The notes under the pieces are model-generated. The model saw nothing but the letters and a program-made list of their open reading frames with translations. It was not told where the DNA came from and did no database searches. 40,642 bases of DNA from positions 1-40,642 of the forward strand of contig DROQ01000135.1 of NCBI GenBank assembly GCA_011321845.1, written 5' to 3'. Position 1 is the stretch's first letter; each line of letters opens with the position of its first letter. Below, piece by piece: positions 13,799-21,883 of the stretch. This stretch comes from Planctomycetota bacterium. Lineage in GTDB: Bacteria > Planctomycetota > UBA1135 > GCA-002748355. Both the position numbers and the translations under genes were made by a program.

Positions 13799-16518
13799 AG
13801 GGCCTGTACCCGAACGGCTGAGACCTTGTATTCGGGGCAGCCCGTGTATTCGTCCGCCGCCGAACTCAACAAGAGGTTGGTCTGCGTCTCAGGAAAATGG
13901 AAAGTCATGAACACCGTTCCCGGCTTGACCTTGCGTGTGACCTCCGCCTCCACGGTCACCCGCCCCCGCCGCGAGATCACGAGCACCTCCCGACCATTCT
14001 CCACCCCCAGCTTCGCCGCGTCCTTGGGATGGATGCGCAGCCTCTCCTTTTGGGCCGGCAGGAGCTGCGTCACCGCCGTCCGCCGCGTCATCGTCCCCAC
14101 GTTGTAGTGAAATAGCTGCCGCCCCGTGGTCAGGAAAAGCGGATATTCCTCATCGGGCAATTCGGCCGGCGGTTGCCACTCGAAGGGTGTAAAGCGCCCC
14201 TTCCCGCTCAAGAAGGCTCCCCCCTCGTGCACAATCGCCGTTCCCGGATCTTCCGGCGAGCGGCAGGGCCACTGCAAAAAGCCTCCCTCTCCCTCCAGGC
14301 GTTCATAGGACACGCCCCGCCAGTTGGGGGAGAGAGCCGCCAGCTCCTCCATGACCTTGGCGGGGTCCGGAGGAGTCCCGAAGCCCAGGTCCCCCCCCAT
14401 GCGCAGCGCGACCTCCTGGTAGATGTCCCCGTCCGGCTTGCAGCCCTCCAGGGGCGGGATGGCCCGCCGCACTCGCTGGATCCGTCGATCGGAGTTGACA
14501 AAGGTCCCATCCTTCTCGAGGAAGGTCGCCCCCGGAAGCACCACATGCGCGTAGCGCGTGGTCTCGTTCAAAAAGATCTCCTGGCAAACCAGAAAATCCA
14601 GGGACTGCAAGGCCCCAACCACATGCTCCGTGTTGGGATCGGACTGCGCCACGTCCTCGGCGGTGATCCACATGGCTTTGAGCGTTCCCGCATGCGCCGC
14701 GTCGAACATCTGCGGCAGGGTCAGCCCCCCCTGGCTGGGAGGGAGAGTCCCCCAGACTTCCTGGTGCTCCTTGCGCGCGACAGGATCCGCGACCGAGCGA
14801 TAGTCCGAGAACACATTGGGCAGGGCCCCCACGTCCGAGCCTCCCTGGACATTGTTCTGGCCCCGAATCGGATTGGCTCCGGTCCCCGGCTTGCCCAGGT
14901 TCCCCGTCATGAGGGCGAGGTTGATGAGCCCGAACACGGTGTTGCTCCCATGGGCCGCCTCAGTCACCCCAAGACCCCAGAGGATCATGGCCCGCCCCGC
15001 CTTGGCAAAGCGCCGGGCCGCCTCCCGGATCTGTTCGGCGGGGACGCCCGAGATCTCCTCCGCCCACTCGGGGGTCTTGTCCTTGAAGGCCTCCTTCACC
15101 TCCTCGAAACCTTCGGTGAATCGGGCGATGAAGTCCTCGTCCACGAGCCCCTCGGCCAGGACCACGTGCTGGAGAGCGCTCACGACCGCCCCGTTCGCGC
15201 CCGGGTTGAGGGCAAGGTGCATATCCGCGATTTGGGCAAGCTCGATACGACGGGGATCGATGACGATCAGTTCGGCTCCCTTGAGCACAGCCTGCTTGAT
15301 CCTTGCCCCAAACACAGGATGAGCCTCCGTAGGGTTGGCACCGATCAGAATGATGCAATCGGTGTGCTCCACGTCCTCGAAGCTATTGGTCCCCGCGCCG
15401 GTGCCCAGGGATTTGCCCAAGGCAAAAGCGCTCGGGCTGTGGCAAACCCGCGAACAGTTGTCGATGTTGTTCGTCCCCATGACCGTTCGGGTGAACTTCT
15501 GCATCAAGAAATCCTCCTCGTTGGTGCATCGGGCCGAGGCGATCGCGGCAAAGGCTTGGGGACCGTGGCTGTCCCGAACCTCGGTCAGCTTCCTCGCCAC
15601 AAGGTCCAAGGCCTCGTCCCAGCTCGCCTCATGCAGCTCTCCGTCCTCCCCCCGGATCAGCGGCGAACGCAACCTCTCCCGGGATCCCGCGAACTCGTGG
15701 GCGAAGCGCCCCTTGACGCAGCTGTGTCCCCGGTTGGCAGAGCCCAGGGGGCTCGGTTCGATCATGGTGACCCGCTCCCCCTTCACCTGCACATTCAGGC
15801 TGCATCCCACGGCGCAGTAGGAGCAGGTCGTCGTTACCGTCCGGTCGGGCAGGCCATCGCTGACCCAGGCCCGGTCCATGATGGCGGCGACCGGGCACTC
15901 GACCGCGCAAGCCCCGCAGCTCACGCATCCGGCATCCGCGAATCCTTCCCCGTTCCCGGCGATGACCCGCATGTCGAATCCACGTCCCTCCATCCCGAGC
16001 ACGAAACTCCCTTGCAACTCGTCACAGGCCCGGACGCAGCGCGCGCAGGCGATGCACTTCTCCATGTCCACCTTGAGGAAGGGGTGCGAAAAGTCCTTGG
16101 GAGGCCGATGCTGCGCGGGACTCTGGTAGCGGCTTTCCCGGAAACCCAGCTCGGCCGCCACGCTCTGCAGCTCGCAGCGCCCATTGGCGGGACAACTCAA
16201 ACATTCGAGCGGATGGTCCGAAATCACCAGTTCGAGGATGTTTCCGCGGATGCGCGAAAGAGCCTCGCTGCTTGTGCGCACCACCATCCCGGCGGCAACC
16301 GGGGTGTGGCAGGAGGCGGCGGGACGACGGCCCTCCACCTCCACCAGGCACATGCGACAAGCCCCGTAGGGGGCGAGCTTGTCCGAGTTGCAGAGAGTCG
16401 GCACTTTGGCCCCCGCCTTTCGGCAGGCCTCCAGGAGCATCGTCCCCTCGGGGACCCGAATGGACCTGCCGTCCACCCTGACCTCGACCATGGCGCTTGT
16501 GTTTTGCTCAGTCTTCAT
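13795..16518 (-). CDS. fdhA: formate dehydrogenase catalytic (molybdenum) subunit, NAD-dependent type
   Basis: A 907-residue iron-sulfur molybdoenzyme that oxidises formate to CO2 on a bis-MGD cofactor. In order: a [2Fe-2S] ferredoxin domain (Cys43, 54, 57, 70), a NuoG-like His-Cys cluster (His102, Cys106, 109, 115), two [4Fe-4S] clusters (CIACARCVRAC near 155 and CVSCGACAVEC near 198), a proximal cluster (Cys232, 235, 239, 267), then the molybdopterin domains. The active-site motif is SRVCHSP with Cys359-His360, where E. coli FdhF has selenocysteine, so this is a Cys enzyme. LGKPGTGANPIRGQNNVQG is the conserved cofactor-binding region. The start has GGAGG six bases upstream, inside the end of fdhB. 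Its architecture matches NAD-linked cytoplasmic complexes. Its stop overlaps the following GTG start. Confidence 0.92.
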   Translation of the reverse strand: MKTEQNTSAMVEVRVDGRSIRVPEGTMLLEACRKAGAKVPTLCNSDKLAPYGACRMCLVEVEGRRPAASCHTPVAAGMVVRTSSEALSRIRGNILELVISDHPLECLSCPANGRCELQSVAAELGFRESRYQSPAQHRPPKDFSHPFLKVDMEKCIACARCVRACDELQGSFVLGMEGRGFDMRVIAGNGEGFADAGCVSCGACAVECPVAAIMDRAWVSDGLPDRTVTTTCSYCAVGCSLNVQVKGERVTMIEPSPLGSANRGHSCVKGRFAHEFAGSRERLRSPLIRGEDGELHEASWDEALDLVARKLTEVRDSHGPQAFAAIASARCTNEEDFLMQKFTRTVMGTNNIDNCSRVCHSPSAFALGKSLGTGAGTNSFEDVEHTDCIILIGANPTEAHPVFGARIKQAVLKGAELIVIDPRRIELAQIADMHLALNPGANGAVVSALQHVVLAEGLVDEDFIARFTEGFEEVKEAFKDKTPEWAEEISGVPAEQIREAARRFAKAGRAMILWGLGVTEAAHGSNTVFGLINLALMTGNLGKPGTGANPIRGQNNVQGGSDVGALPNVFSDYRSVADPVARKEHQEVWGTLPPSQGGLTLPQMFDAAHAGTLKAMWITAEDVAQSDPNTEHVVGALQSLDFLVCQEIFLNETTRYAHVVLPGATFLEKDGTFVNSDRRIQRVRRAIPPLEGCKPDGDIYQEVALRMGGDLGFGTPPDPAKVMEELAALSPNWRGVSYERLEGEGGFLQWPCRSPEDPGTAIVHEGGAFLSGKGRFTPFEWQPPAELPDEEYPLFLTTGRQLFHYNVGTMTRRTAVTQLLPAQKERLRIHPKDAAKLGVENGREVLVISRRGRVTVEAEVTRKVKPGTVFMTFHFPETQTNLLLSSAADEYTGCPEYKVSAVRVQAL

Positions 16519-16519
16519 C

Positions 16520-18334
16520 TCAGGCCTCCAGGTGCCGGAACACCCGCTCGGGAGTTTTGGCGTCGGGAATGTACTTTCGAAAGGACTCGATGAAATGGAT
16601 CATCAAGTTGTCGATGGGCGTAGGGATGGCTCCCCCAAGGGCGCAGAGGGAACCATAGAGCATGGTCTCGTCCAGTTCGGCCAACAGATCCAGGTCGGCC
16701 TGGCTCCCCCGGCCTCCCAGGATCCGATCGAAAAGCTCGGTCCCTCGCAGCGAACCGATCCTGCAGGGAAAGCATTTGCCGCAGGATTCCACCGCACAAA
16801 AAGCCATCAGGTTGCGGCCGACGCGCACAAGGTCCACCCCCTCGGGATAGACCACGACTCCCGCGTGGCCGAGCAAACCCCGGTGGGCGGCGAAGTCCTC
16901 GAAGTCCAACTTCGTGTCCAACAAGGACTCGGGGAAGATCCCGCCCAGCGGCCCGCCCACCTGCACAGCCTGAAAGGTTCTTCCTTCCGCCATTCCCCCG
17001 GCCCGGTCGAAGATCAGCTCCCGCAGGCTGAGGCCCAACTCCACCTCGTAGAGTCCCGGTCGAGCCACCGCCGAGTTGAGACTGACCAGCTTGGTTCCCC
17101 GGCTCCGCCCATGCCCGAGCGCCGCGAAGGTCGCCCCGCCCCGCTCCACGATCCCGGGGAAGGCCGCAAGCGTCTCCACGTTCTGCACCAGGGTCGGCGC
17201 CCCTTTGTATCCCTCGACAGCCGGAAAAGGCGGCTTGGGCGAGACCTGGGCGGGAACCCCCTCCAGGCTCCGGAGAAGAGAGGTCTCCTCCCCGCAGATA
17301 TAAGCCCCTTGCCCGTCCACAATGCGCAGGTCAAAGGAAAACCCGCTCCCCAGAATGTTCCCACCCAGGTAGCCTCCAGCACGGGCTTCATCCACCGCCC
17401 GTCCCATCCGCCGCCGGGCCCTCGGGTATTCCTTGCGTAAATAAAGGAACCCTTCGCTCGCCCCCACCGCCAGGGCCGCGAGCAGCATGCCCTCGAGCAC
17501 AGCGTGCGGGTCCTGTTCCATCAGCTCCTTGTCGATGTAGGCTCCCGCGTCCCCTTCGTCCGCGTTGCAGACCACATAGCGTGTCCCTCCCCGGCAGGGC
17601 GCTTCCTTCACCGTCTTCAGCTTGAGTCCGGCCGGAAAGCCCGCCCCTCCCCGGCCCCGGATTTCCGAAGCCTGGATCTCGTCCAGGACCCACTGCCCCC
17701 CTGCCTGGATCCCCCGCTCCAGAGCCTTCGCCAGCGCCCCATAGGCGCCCAGCTCCTTGGCCTTGGCCAGGACCTCCGCCCCCTTGCCAAAGCGCTCCAA
17801 CAAAAACCGTCCCCCGGGATCCTCACTCCGGTAGAAGGCGTTCCGCGGCTCTTCGAAGGCAGGCGCTTTCCCCTCCTCCAAACCCCGCACAAGCTCCTCC
17901 TCCCTTCCCTCCGGGGCCAGGGAAAAGACCTGCATCTTCCCCTCGGAAACGCTCAAGGCGTTGGGGCCCTGGGAACAGTATCCCAGGCAAGTCACCTGGC
18001 CCAGGGACAATCTCCCGTCCGCGCTTTTCCCCGTCAACGGATCGATGCCCAGGGCCTCCTCCAGCCGGGCGCGGAGCCCAGCGTCCGCCACCTGGCAGGC
18101 CTCCCCGTTGCAGATCCGTAGGTCGAGAGAAGCGGCCTCCCCCCTTCGCAGCTCATCATAAAACTTGGCAACGCTCCGCACATGGGCCTTGGGGAGCCCC
18201 GTCTCCGCCGCCAGCTCCGCCAAAGCGGCGTCGTCAAGGGGCCTTCCCTCGTCTCGCATGTTCGCGAGGCGATCGTAGATCGTCTCTCCCCGCCCGAGGA
18301 ATTTGTTTTGAAGGGCGATCAGGTTCTTTGACAT
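16520..18334 (-). CDS. fdhB: formate dehydrogenase diaphorase subunit (NuoE-NuoF fusion)
   Basis: A 604-residue NADH-binding flavoprotein that passes electrons from formate to NAD+ (or the reverse). Residues 10-135 form a NuoE/FdsG-like thioredoxin-fold [2Fe-2S] domain with Cys75, Cys80, Cys116 and Cys120. The rest is NuoF/FdsB-like: the NADH-site loop GRGGAGFPAGLK, the FMN-binding NADEGDAGAYIDK, GAYICGEETSLLRSLEG, and the C-terminal [4Fe-4S] motif ESCGKCFPCR with the fourth cysteine in SLCALGGAIPTP. Such E-F fusion is known in HoxF and several NAD-dependent formate dehydrogenases. It is the first gene of the operon; fdhA begins one base after its stop. Expression is probably driven from the divergent region 18335-18500. 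Confidence 0.92.
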   Translation of the reverse strand: MSKNLIALQNKFLGRGETIYDRLANMRDEGRPLDDAALAELAAETGLPKAHVRSVAKFYDELRRGEAASLDLRICNGEACQVADAGLRARLEEALGIDPLTGKSADGRLSLGQVTCLGYCSQGPNALSVSEGKMQVFSLAPEGREEELVRGLEEGKAPAFEEPRNAFYRSEDPGGRFLLERFGKGAEVLAKAKELGAYGALAKALERGIQAGGQWVLDEIQASEIRGRGGAGFPAGLKLKTVKEAPCRGGTRYVVCNADEGDAGAYIDKELMEQDPHAVLEGMLLAALAVGASEGFLYLRKEYPRARRRMGRAVDEARAGGYLGGNILGSGFSFDLRIVDGQGAYICGEETSLLRSLEGVPAQVSPKPPFPAVEGYKGAPTLVQNVETLAAFPGIVERGGATFAALGHGRSRGTKLVSLNSAVARPGLYEVELGLSLRELIFDRAGGMAEGRTFQAVQVGGPLGGIFPESLLDTKLDFEDFAAHRGLLGHAGVVVYPEGVDLVRVGRNLMAFCAVESCGKCFPCRIGSLRGTELFDRILGGRGSQADLDLLAELDETMLYGSLCALGGAIPTPIDNLMIHFIESFRKYIPDAKTPERVFRHLEA

Positions 18335-18370
18335 CCGAGTTCTCCGATGCGGTGGCGGTTGGTGTGCGGA

Positions 18371-18397
18371 TCCCAGGAATGGGTGTCCCCCATTCTG
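18371..18397. promoter_or_regulatory. inverted repeat in the fdhB / sensor-kinase divergent region
   Basis: CCAGgAATGGG (18371-18381) pairs with CCCATTCTGG (18388-18397) around a TGTCC loop, 37-63 bases upstream of fdhB and about 105 bases upstream of the kinase ATG. The left half with its loop contains GAATGGGTGTCCCC, the reverse complement of part of the 74-bp repeat at the left edge. It could be a regulator site for the formate genes or a copy of a dispersed repeat. Confidence 0.4.
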
Positions 18398-18500
18398 GGG
18401 AGTCCGTCCCAGAGGTCAAATGTTCCCGTTCCCCCTGACCCGAGATCATGGGAAAGGCAGGTTAGGAAAGCTTCCCCTTTTTTCCGATAGGAACCGAGGA

Positions 18501-20051
18501 ATGCCGCCCAAAAAGCGATTCACTCAACGGGTCCTCGTGTTCACCATCGGCTCCCTGGCCCTGGTGTTCTTGGCCCTCACTCTCAACTTCCTCCGCCGCG
18601 AGTACCAACTCTTGGAACAGGGAATGAGGGACAAGCTTTTGCACATCGCGGCCACCGCAGCCCAGTCCATCTCCGGAGAGGAGCATGAACAAATCCGTGG
18701 ACCGGAGGATCCTGCCTTCCTCAAGTTCCGCTCCCTTCTTCGGAGGATCAAGAGGGCCAACCATCTCAAGACAGAACTCTATACCCTGGCCCGGGACCCG
18801 GAAAACCCCCGGATGACCCGCTTTGTGGTCATGACCAACGAAAAGCCCTTTTTCGGAGATCGTTACCCGGAAACCGATGGGCTCTGGCGAGCCTTCGAGT
18901 CGGGAAAGCCCCAGACCTCCGCTCCCTATGCGGACAAGCATGGGTCCTGGGTCAGCGCCTATGCCCCCATCAAATCCAAGGACGGACGTGTCGTTGCGGT
19001 ACTGGAGGTGGACCAAAGAGAGAGTCATCTTGCCGCCCTCATCTACCGGGAAGGGTGGCAGGCATTCCTTTTCTCTCTCGCCATCCTCGGGATTGCCCTC
19101 CCCTTCGTAATCCGATTCGGAAACTCCCTCACCAGGCCCATCAAGGACCTGTGCAGAATGACCCGGCGCATCCAGAACGGGAAACCCTTCGAAGCTCTTC
19201 CGGAATCCAAAATCCTGGAGATCCATGAATTGCAGCTTGCGCTCTCCAAGCTGGCCCATGTGTTGAGGGACCGTGAGCAGCTCATTCAAGAAAAGCTCCA
19301 AACTCTGGAAGAAACCGATGTCCTGCGCCGGAATTTGATCACCGTGGTCAGCCACGAACTCAAAACTCCCCTCACCGGAATCGTTGCTGCGGCGGAGTTC
19401 CTTGCCACCATCGAATTGAACGAGGAGGAACGACTCGAATTCACACAGGACTTGTTGCTCCAGAGCCACTCCATGGCGGCCATCCTGGACCGCCTCATCC
19501 AATTTTCGGCCCTCCAGGCGAGACCCCTGCCCCACCAACTCGAAGACATCCCCCTCCCCAGGGCGGTCGAGGATTCGCTCGAGTCCCTCAAGCAAGAAGT
19601 CTCCCAAGGCCATTTCGAGATCGGGCTCATGGGCCTGGATGGCCTCTGGATCCGAGGAGAGGAGAGCCGGATCCGCCGAGCGCTCTTGGAGGTCCTCAAA
19701 AACGCCCTCGAACATTCGGCCCATTCCAGAAAGATTCAAATCGAAGCCCATCAGAATGGGAGCTCCATCGAACTGAGGATCCGAGACCAGGGAACGGGGA
19801 TCTCCGACGAAACCCTCGAGTCGGCCTTCGCCCCTCTCAGCCAGGATGGGAACCTGTTGGTGGGGAAAAAGGCCGGCCTTGGCATGGGGCTCCCCTTGGC
19901 CAAGCTCAGCCTGGAGGGGATCGACGCCTCCCTGGAAGTCGAATCCACCGGCCCAAAGGGAACGACCATCCTGATCCGCTTTGTCGCGGGGACCCCCCTC
20001 CTTCACGCCCCCTCGATTGCCGGAGAATCCAAGAAAAAACCCGCGCTCTGA
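18501..20051 (+). CDS. membrane-bound sensor histidine kinase
   Basis: A 516-residue kinase. The ATG at 18501 is preferred, with AGGAA eight bases upstream; an in-frame ATG at 18420 is possible. A first transmembrane segment spans about residues 11-30, an extracytoplasmic Cache-like sensor domain about 31-186 (TELYTLARDPENPRMTRFVV and GSWVSAYAPIKSKDGRVVAVLEVD are typical), a second transmembrane segment 187-205 and a HAMP region to about 262. HisKA has VVSHELKTPLTGI with phosphorylated His285, and the HATPase domain has N-box LLEVLKNALEHS, G1 DQGTGI and G2 GLGMGLPLAKL. No response regulator is adjacent; the next gene is fdhD, three bases away, and the formate operon runs divergently, so it may sense formate, another small acid or the redox state. 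That link is inference. Confidence 0.88.
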   Translation: MPPKKRFTQRVLVFTIGSLALVFLALTLNFLRREYQLLEQGMRDKLLHIAATAAQSISGEEHEQIRGPEDPAFLKFRSLLRRIKRANHLKTELYTLARDPENPRMTRFVVMTNEKPFFGDRYPETDGLWRAFESGKPQTSAPYADKHGSWVSAYAPIKSKDGRVVAVLEVDQRESHLAALIYREGWQAFLFSLAILGIALPFVIRFGNSLTRPIKDLCRMTRRIQNGKPFEALPESKILEIHELQLALSKLAHVLRDREQLIQEKLQTLEETDVLRRNLITVVSHELKTPLTGIVAAAEFLATIELNEEERLEFTQDLLLQSHSMAAILDRLIQFSALQARPLPHQLEDIPLPRAVEDSLESLKQEVSQGHFEIGLMGLDGLWIRGEESRIRRALLEVLKNALEHSAHSRKIQIEAHQNGSSIELRIRDQGTGISDETLESAFAPLSQDGNLLVGKKAGLGMGLPLAKLSLEGIDASLEVESTGPKGTTILIRFVAGTPLLHAPSIAGESKKKPAL

Positions 20052-20054
20052 GTC

Positions 20055-20897
20055 ATGATGGGGACTATGGATCGTCCCTCCCCCCTCCCCGACGAAGGTT
20101 TTGGCCGCCGACGCCTCAAGGGCGGAGCTTTCGACCACCTGGTCCACGAAGAACCCCTGGGGATCGAACTCGGGGACACTCGTTTCATCACCATGCGAAG
20201 CCCGGGCCAGGACACCGACCTCGTCCTGGGTTTCCTGGTCTCCGAGGGAATCATCCCCGGCAGAGAAGCGATCCTCGGGATGGACTTCCGCAAAGGAACT
20301 CCCAGCACCGAGACCCAGGATCAGCAGCTCTCCATCGACTGGATTCGGGTCGAGTTGGCCCAAGCACCCCGAGAACGGGTTTCCCAGGGCCGTACCCGGA
20401 TCCACGAAATCCGCCCCTCTTGCGGAATCTGCGGAATCCAGGACCTCCCGAAACTCTTTCCCCAGGGCTCCCCACTTCGACCCGGCCAACCGAAACTCTC
20501 GCAAGAAGTCCTTCTCGACACCCTGCAACGTTTCCATAAGCGGCAGGGCCTGTTCAAGACCACGGGGGGCTGTCATGGGGCCGCGGTCTGCTCCACCGAG
20601 GATGGAAGCGTTCTCGGCTTCGGCGAAGACATCGGGAGGCACAACGCCCTGGACAAAGCCATCGGACAGGCTCTCTCCAGGGAAAAGGACTTTGCCGCCA
20701 GCTTCGTAATCCTCTCCGGACGCGCCGGCTACGAATTGATCTGCAAGGCTCTCCGCGTCGGCTGCCCCATCCTCGTCTCCATCTCCGCCGCTTCGGCCCT
20801 TTCCTTCGACATCTGCCGCGAAACCGGAATGACCCTCGTGGGCTTCGCTCGCAACCAGAGCCTCAAAATCTACTGGGACGAAGACCGCCTCTGCTGA
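20055..20897 (+). CDS. fdhD: formate dehydrogenase sulfurtransferase FdhD
   Basis: A 280-residue cytoplasmic protein that moves sulfur from a cysteine desulfurase (IscS) to the molybdenum cofactor, a step required for formate dehydrogenase activity. The CxxC sulfur-relay motif is SCGICG (Cys123, Cys126). Other FdhD signatures are LVLGFLVSEGII, TGGCHGAAV, the GEDIGRHNALDKAIG stretch and SGRAGYELICKALRVG. There are three close in-frame ATGs (20055, 20058, 20067) and the exact start is uncertain. It follows the sensor kinase by three bases and is probably cotranscribed with it, opposite the fdhBA operon whose product it activates. Confidence 0.95.
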   Translation: MMGTMDRPSPLPDEGFGRRRLKGGAFDHLVHEEPLGIELGDTRFITMRSPGQDTDLVLGFLVSEGIIPGREAILGMDFRKGTPSTETQDQQLSIDWIRVELAQAPRERVSQGRTRIHEIRPSCGICGIQDLPKLFPQGSPLRPGQPKLSQEVLLDTLQRFHKRQGLFKTTGGCHGAAVCSTEDGSVLGFGEDIGRHNALDKAIGQALSREKDFAASFVILSGRAGYELICKALRVGCPILVSISAASALSFDICRETGMTLVGFARNQSLKIYWDEDRLC

Positions 20898-20929
20898 AGG
20901 TTTTCCCCGGAGAAAAACACCGAGAAAAG

Positions 20930-20950
20930 GCTGTGACAAACAGACACAGC
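20930..20950 (+). terminator. hairpin after fdhD
   Basis: GCTGTG at 20930-20935 pairs with CACAGC at 20945-20950, 33 bases after the fdhD stop. The stem is short and has no T-tract, so it is a modest terminator candidate separating the formate genes from the sensory cluster that begins at 21079. Confidence 0.35.
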
Positions 20951-21078
20951 TGACTCGGCTCCCATCCAAAAGCTCCTTAAGCCCCAAGGGCGACCAAACC
21001 GATGAGAATTGATACATCCACTGAACCGTTTGGTGGCCCCCTTTTCTTCATGGTTCCAACATCTGAGGCAGTAGATCC

Positions 21079-21444
21079 ATGTCCAGAACCGACACCCTTC
21101 AAAAAGTTCTTCGTTCCCTCCAGACCGAAAGCCCGGATATCGAAGCCAGCGCCTTGATCTCCGAGGACGGACTCATGATCGCGAGCGCTCTTCCTCAGCA
21201 TATCGAGGAGACCCGGATCGCGGGAATGAGCGCGACCCTCCTTAGCCTGGGGAGTCGAGCAACCAATGAACTCAACCTCGACAAACTTCAGCAGGTGCTG
21301 ATTCGTGGATCCGACGGATACGCCGTCATGGTGACCGCGTCCGAAGGGACCCTCCTTCTCTGCCTGACCACCAAGAACGCCAAGCTCGGCCTCATCTTCC
21401 TGGACATGGGGCGGGCGGTCGAAGAGATCGCAAAGGTTCTCTAG
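21079..21444 (+). CDS. Roadblock/LC7 domain protein
   Basis: A 121-residue protein made of a single Roadblock/LC7 domain, the fold of MglB and of dynein light chain. The pattern is clear: helix DTLQKVLRSLQTESPDIEAS, the strand pair ALISEDGLMIASALP, helix IAGMSATLLSLGSRATNELN, strand LQQVLIRGSDGYAVMVTAS, then TLLLCLTTKNAKLGLIFLDMGRAVEEI. Bacterial Roadblock proteins usually dimerise and regulate Ras-like GTPases such as MglA, or act as scaffolds; no GTPase gene is in this window. The stop codon overlaps the convergent gene in the palindrome CTAG. It opens the sensory cluster, and a second Roadblock-like domain appears at the end of that cluster. Confidence 0.88.
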   Translation: MSRTDTLQKVLRSLQTESPDIEASALISEDGLMIASALPQHIEETRIAGMSATLLSLGSRATNELNLDKLQQVLIRGSDGYAVMVTASEGTLLLCLTTKNAKLGLIFLDMGRAVEEIAKVL

Positions 21445-21803
21445 CCCTTTTTCCTTTCCCGCCTTTTCAGCTCTTCGGCCATCTGATGTTCCGCTTCGAA
21501 CAAGATACGAAAACCCTCGGCCGCCTTGAGAAAGGCTGCATGCAAACCCGCGGCCTGGAGGCTCCGATCGGAGTGCAGGACGTGCTTGCAGATGATCTCG
21601 TCGGCTTCCTCGGCGGAGAGGCTCTTGGAGTCCATGCATTCCTCTCCTTCCCCACGGGAATGAAGGGTGTACCGGTCATCCGGCCAGACCAAGAGCAAAT
21701 AGCTTTTCCCATCCCTTTCAAAGGGGAGCCGGTACCGGGGGCGATACCGGAAAGAGGGAGCCCGTTCGGGCTGGGGAGTTTCGGAAAAGGGGTCTCGCGA
21801 CAT
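21441..21803 (-). CDS. conserved-looking small protein of unknown function
   Basis: A 120-residue soluble protein on the minus strand. The start at 21803 has AAAGGA six bases upstream. The N-terminal half is beta-rich and aromatic (FRYRPRYRLPFERDGKSYLLLVWPDDRYTLHS), and the second half is helical and charged (AEEADEIICKHVLHSD, then FLKAAEGFRILFEAEHQ) ending in a basic tail. It has no signal peptide or membrane segment. Its stop TAG shares the CTAG palindrome with the Roadblock stop, so the two genes converge with a four-base overlap. It interrupts the otherwise plus-strand sensory cluster. I recognise no family. Confidence 0.5.
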   Translation of the reverse strand: MSRDPFSETPQPERAPSFRYRPRYRLPFERDGKSYLLLVWPDDRYTLHSRGEGEECMDSKSLSAEEADEIICKHVLHSDRSLQAAGLHAAFLKAAEGFRILFEAEHQMAEELKRRERKKG

Positions 21804-21883
21804 TGGAATCCTTTCAAGGGGAGCTTGTGGAGAAGTCTACCCTCCCGGAACGAGGCCGCCCAAAAACAGAGGGAGGAGGAAAC

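Noticed and set aside
13919-16450. Selenocysteine insertion in fdhA
   Set aside because: The active-site codon is cysteine (SRVCHSP) and there is no in-frame TGA in the gene.
14173-16593. 806-residue open frame antisense to fdhA
   Set aside because: Composition is His/Arg/Pro/Gly-rich with no domain; fdhA on the other strand has every expected cluster ligand.
18462-21017. 851-residue antisense open frame across the kinase and fdhD
   Set aside because: It spans two well-supported plus-strand genes and their junction and has no recognisable motif.
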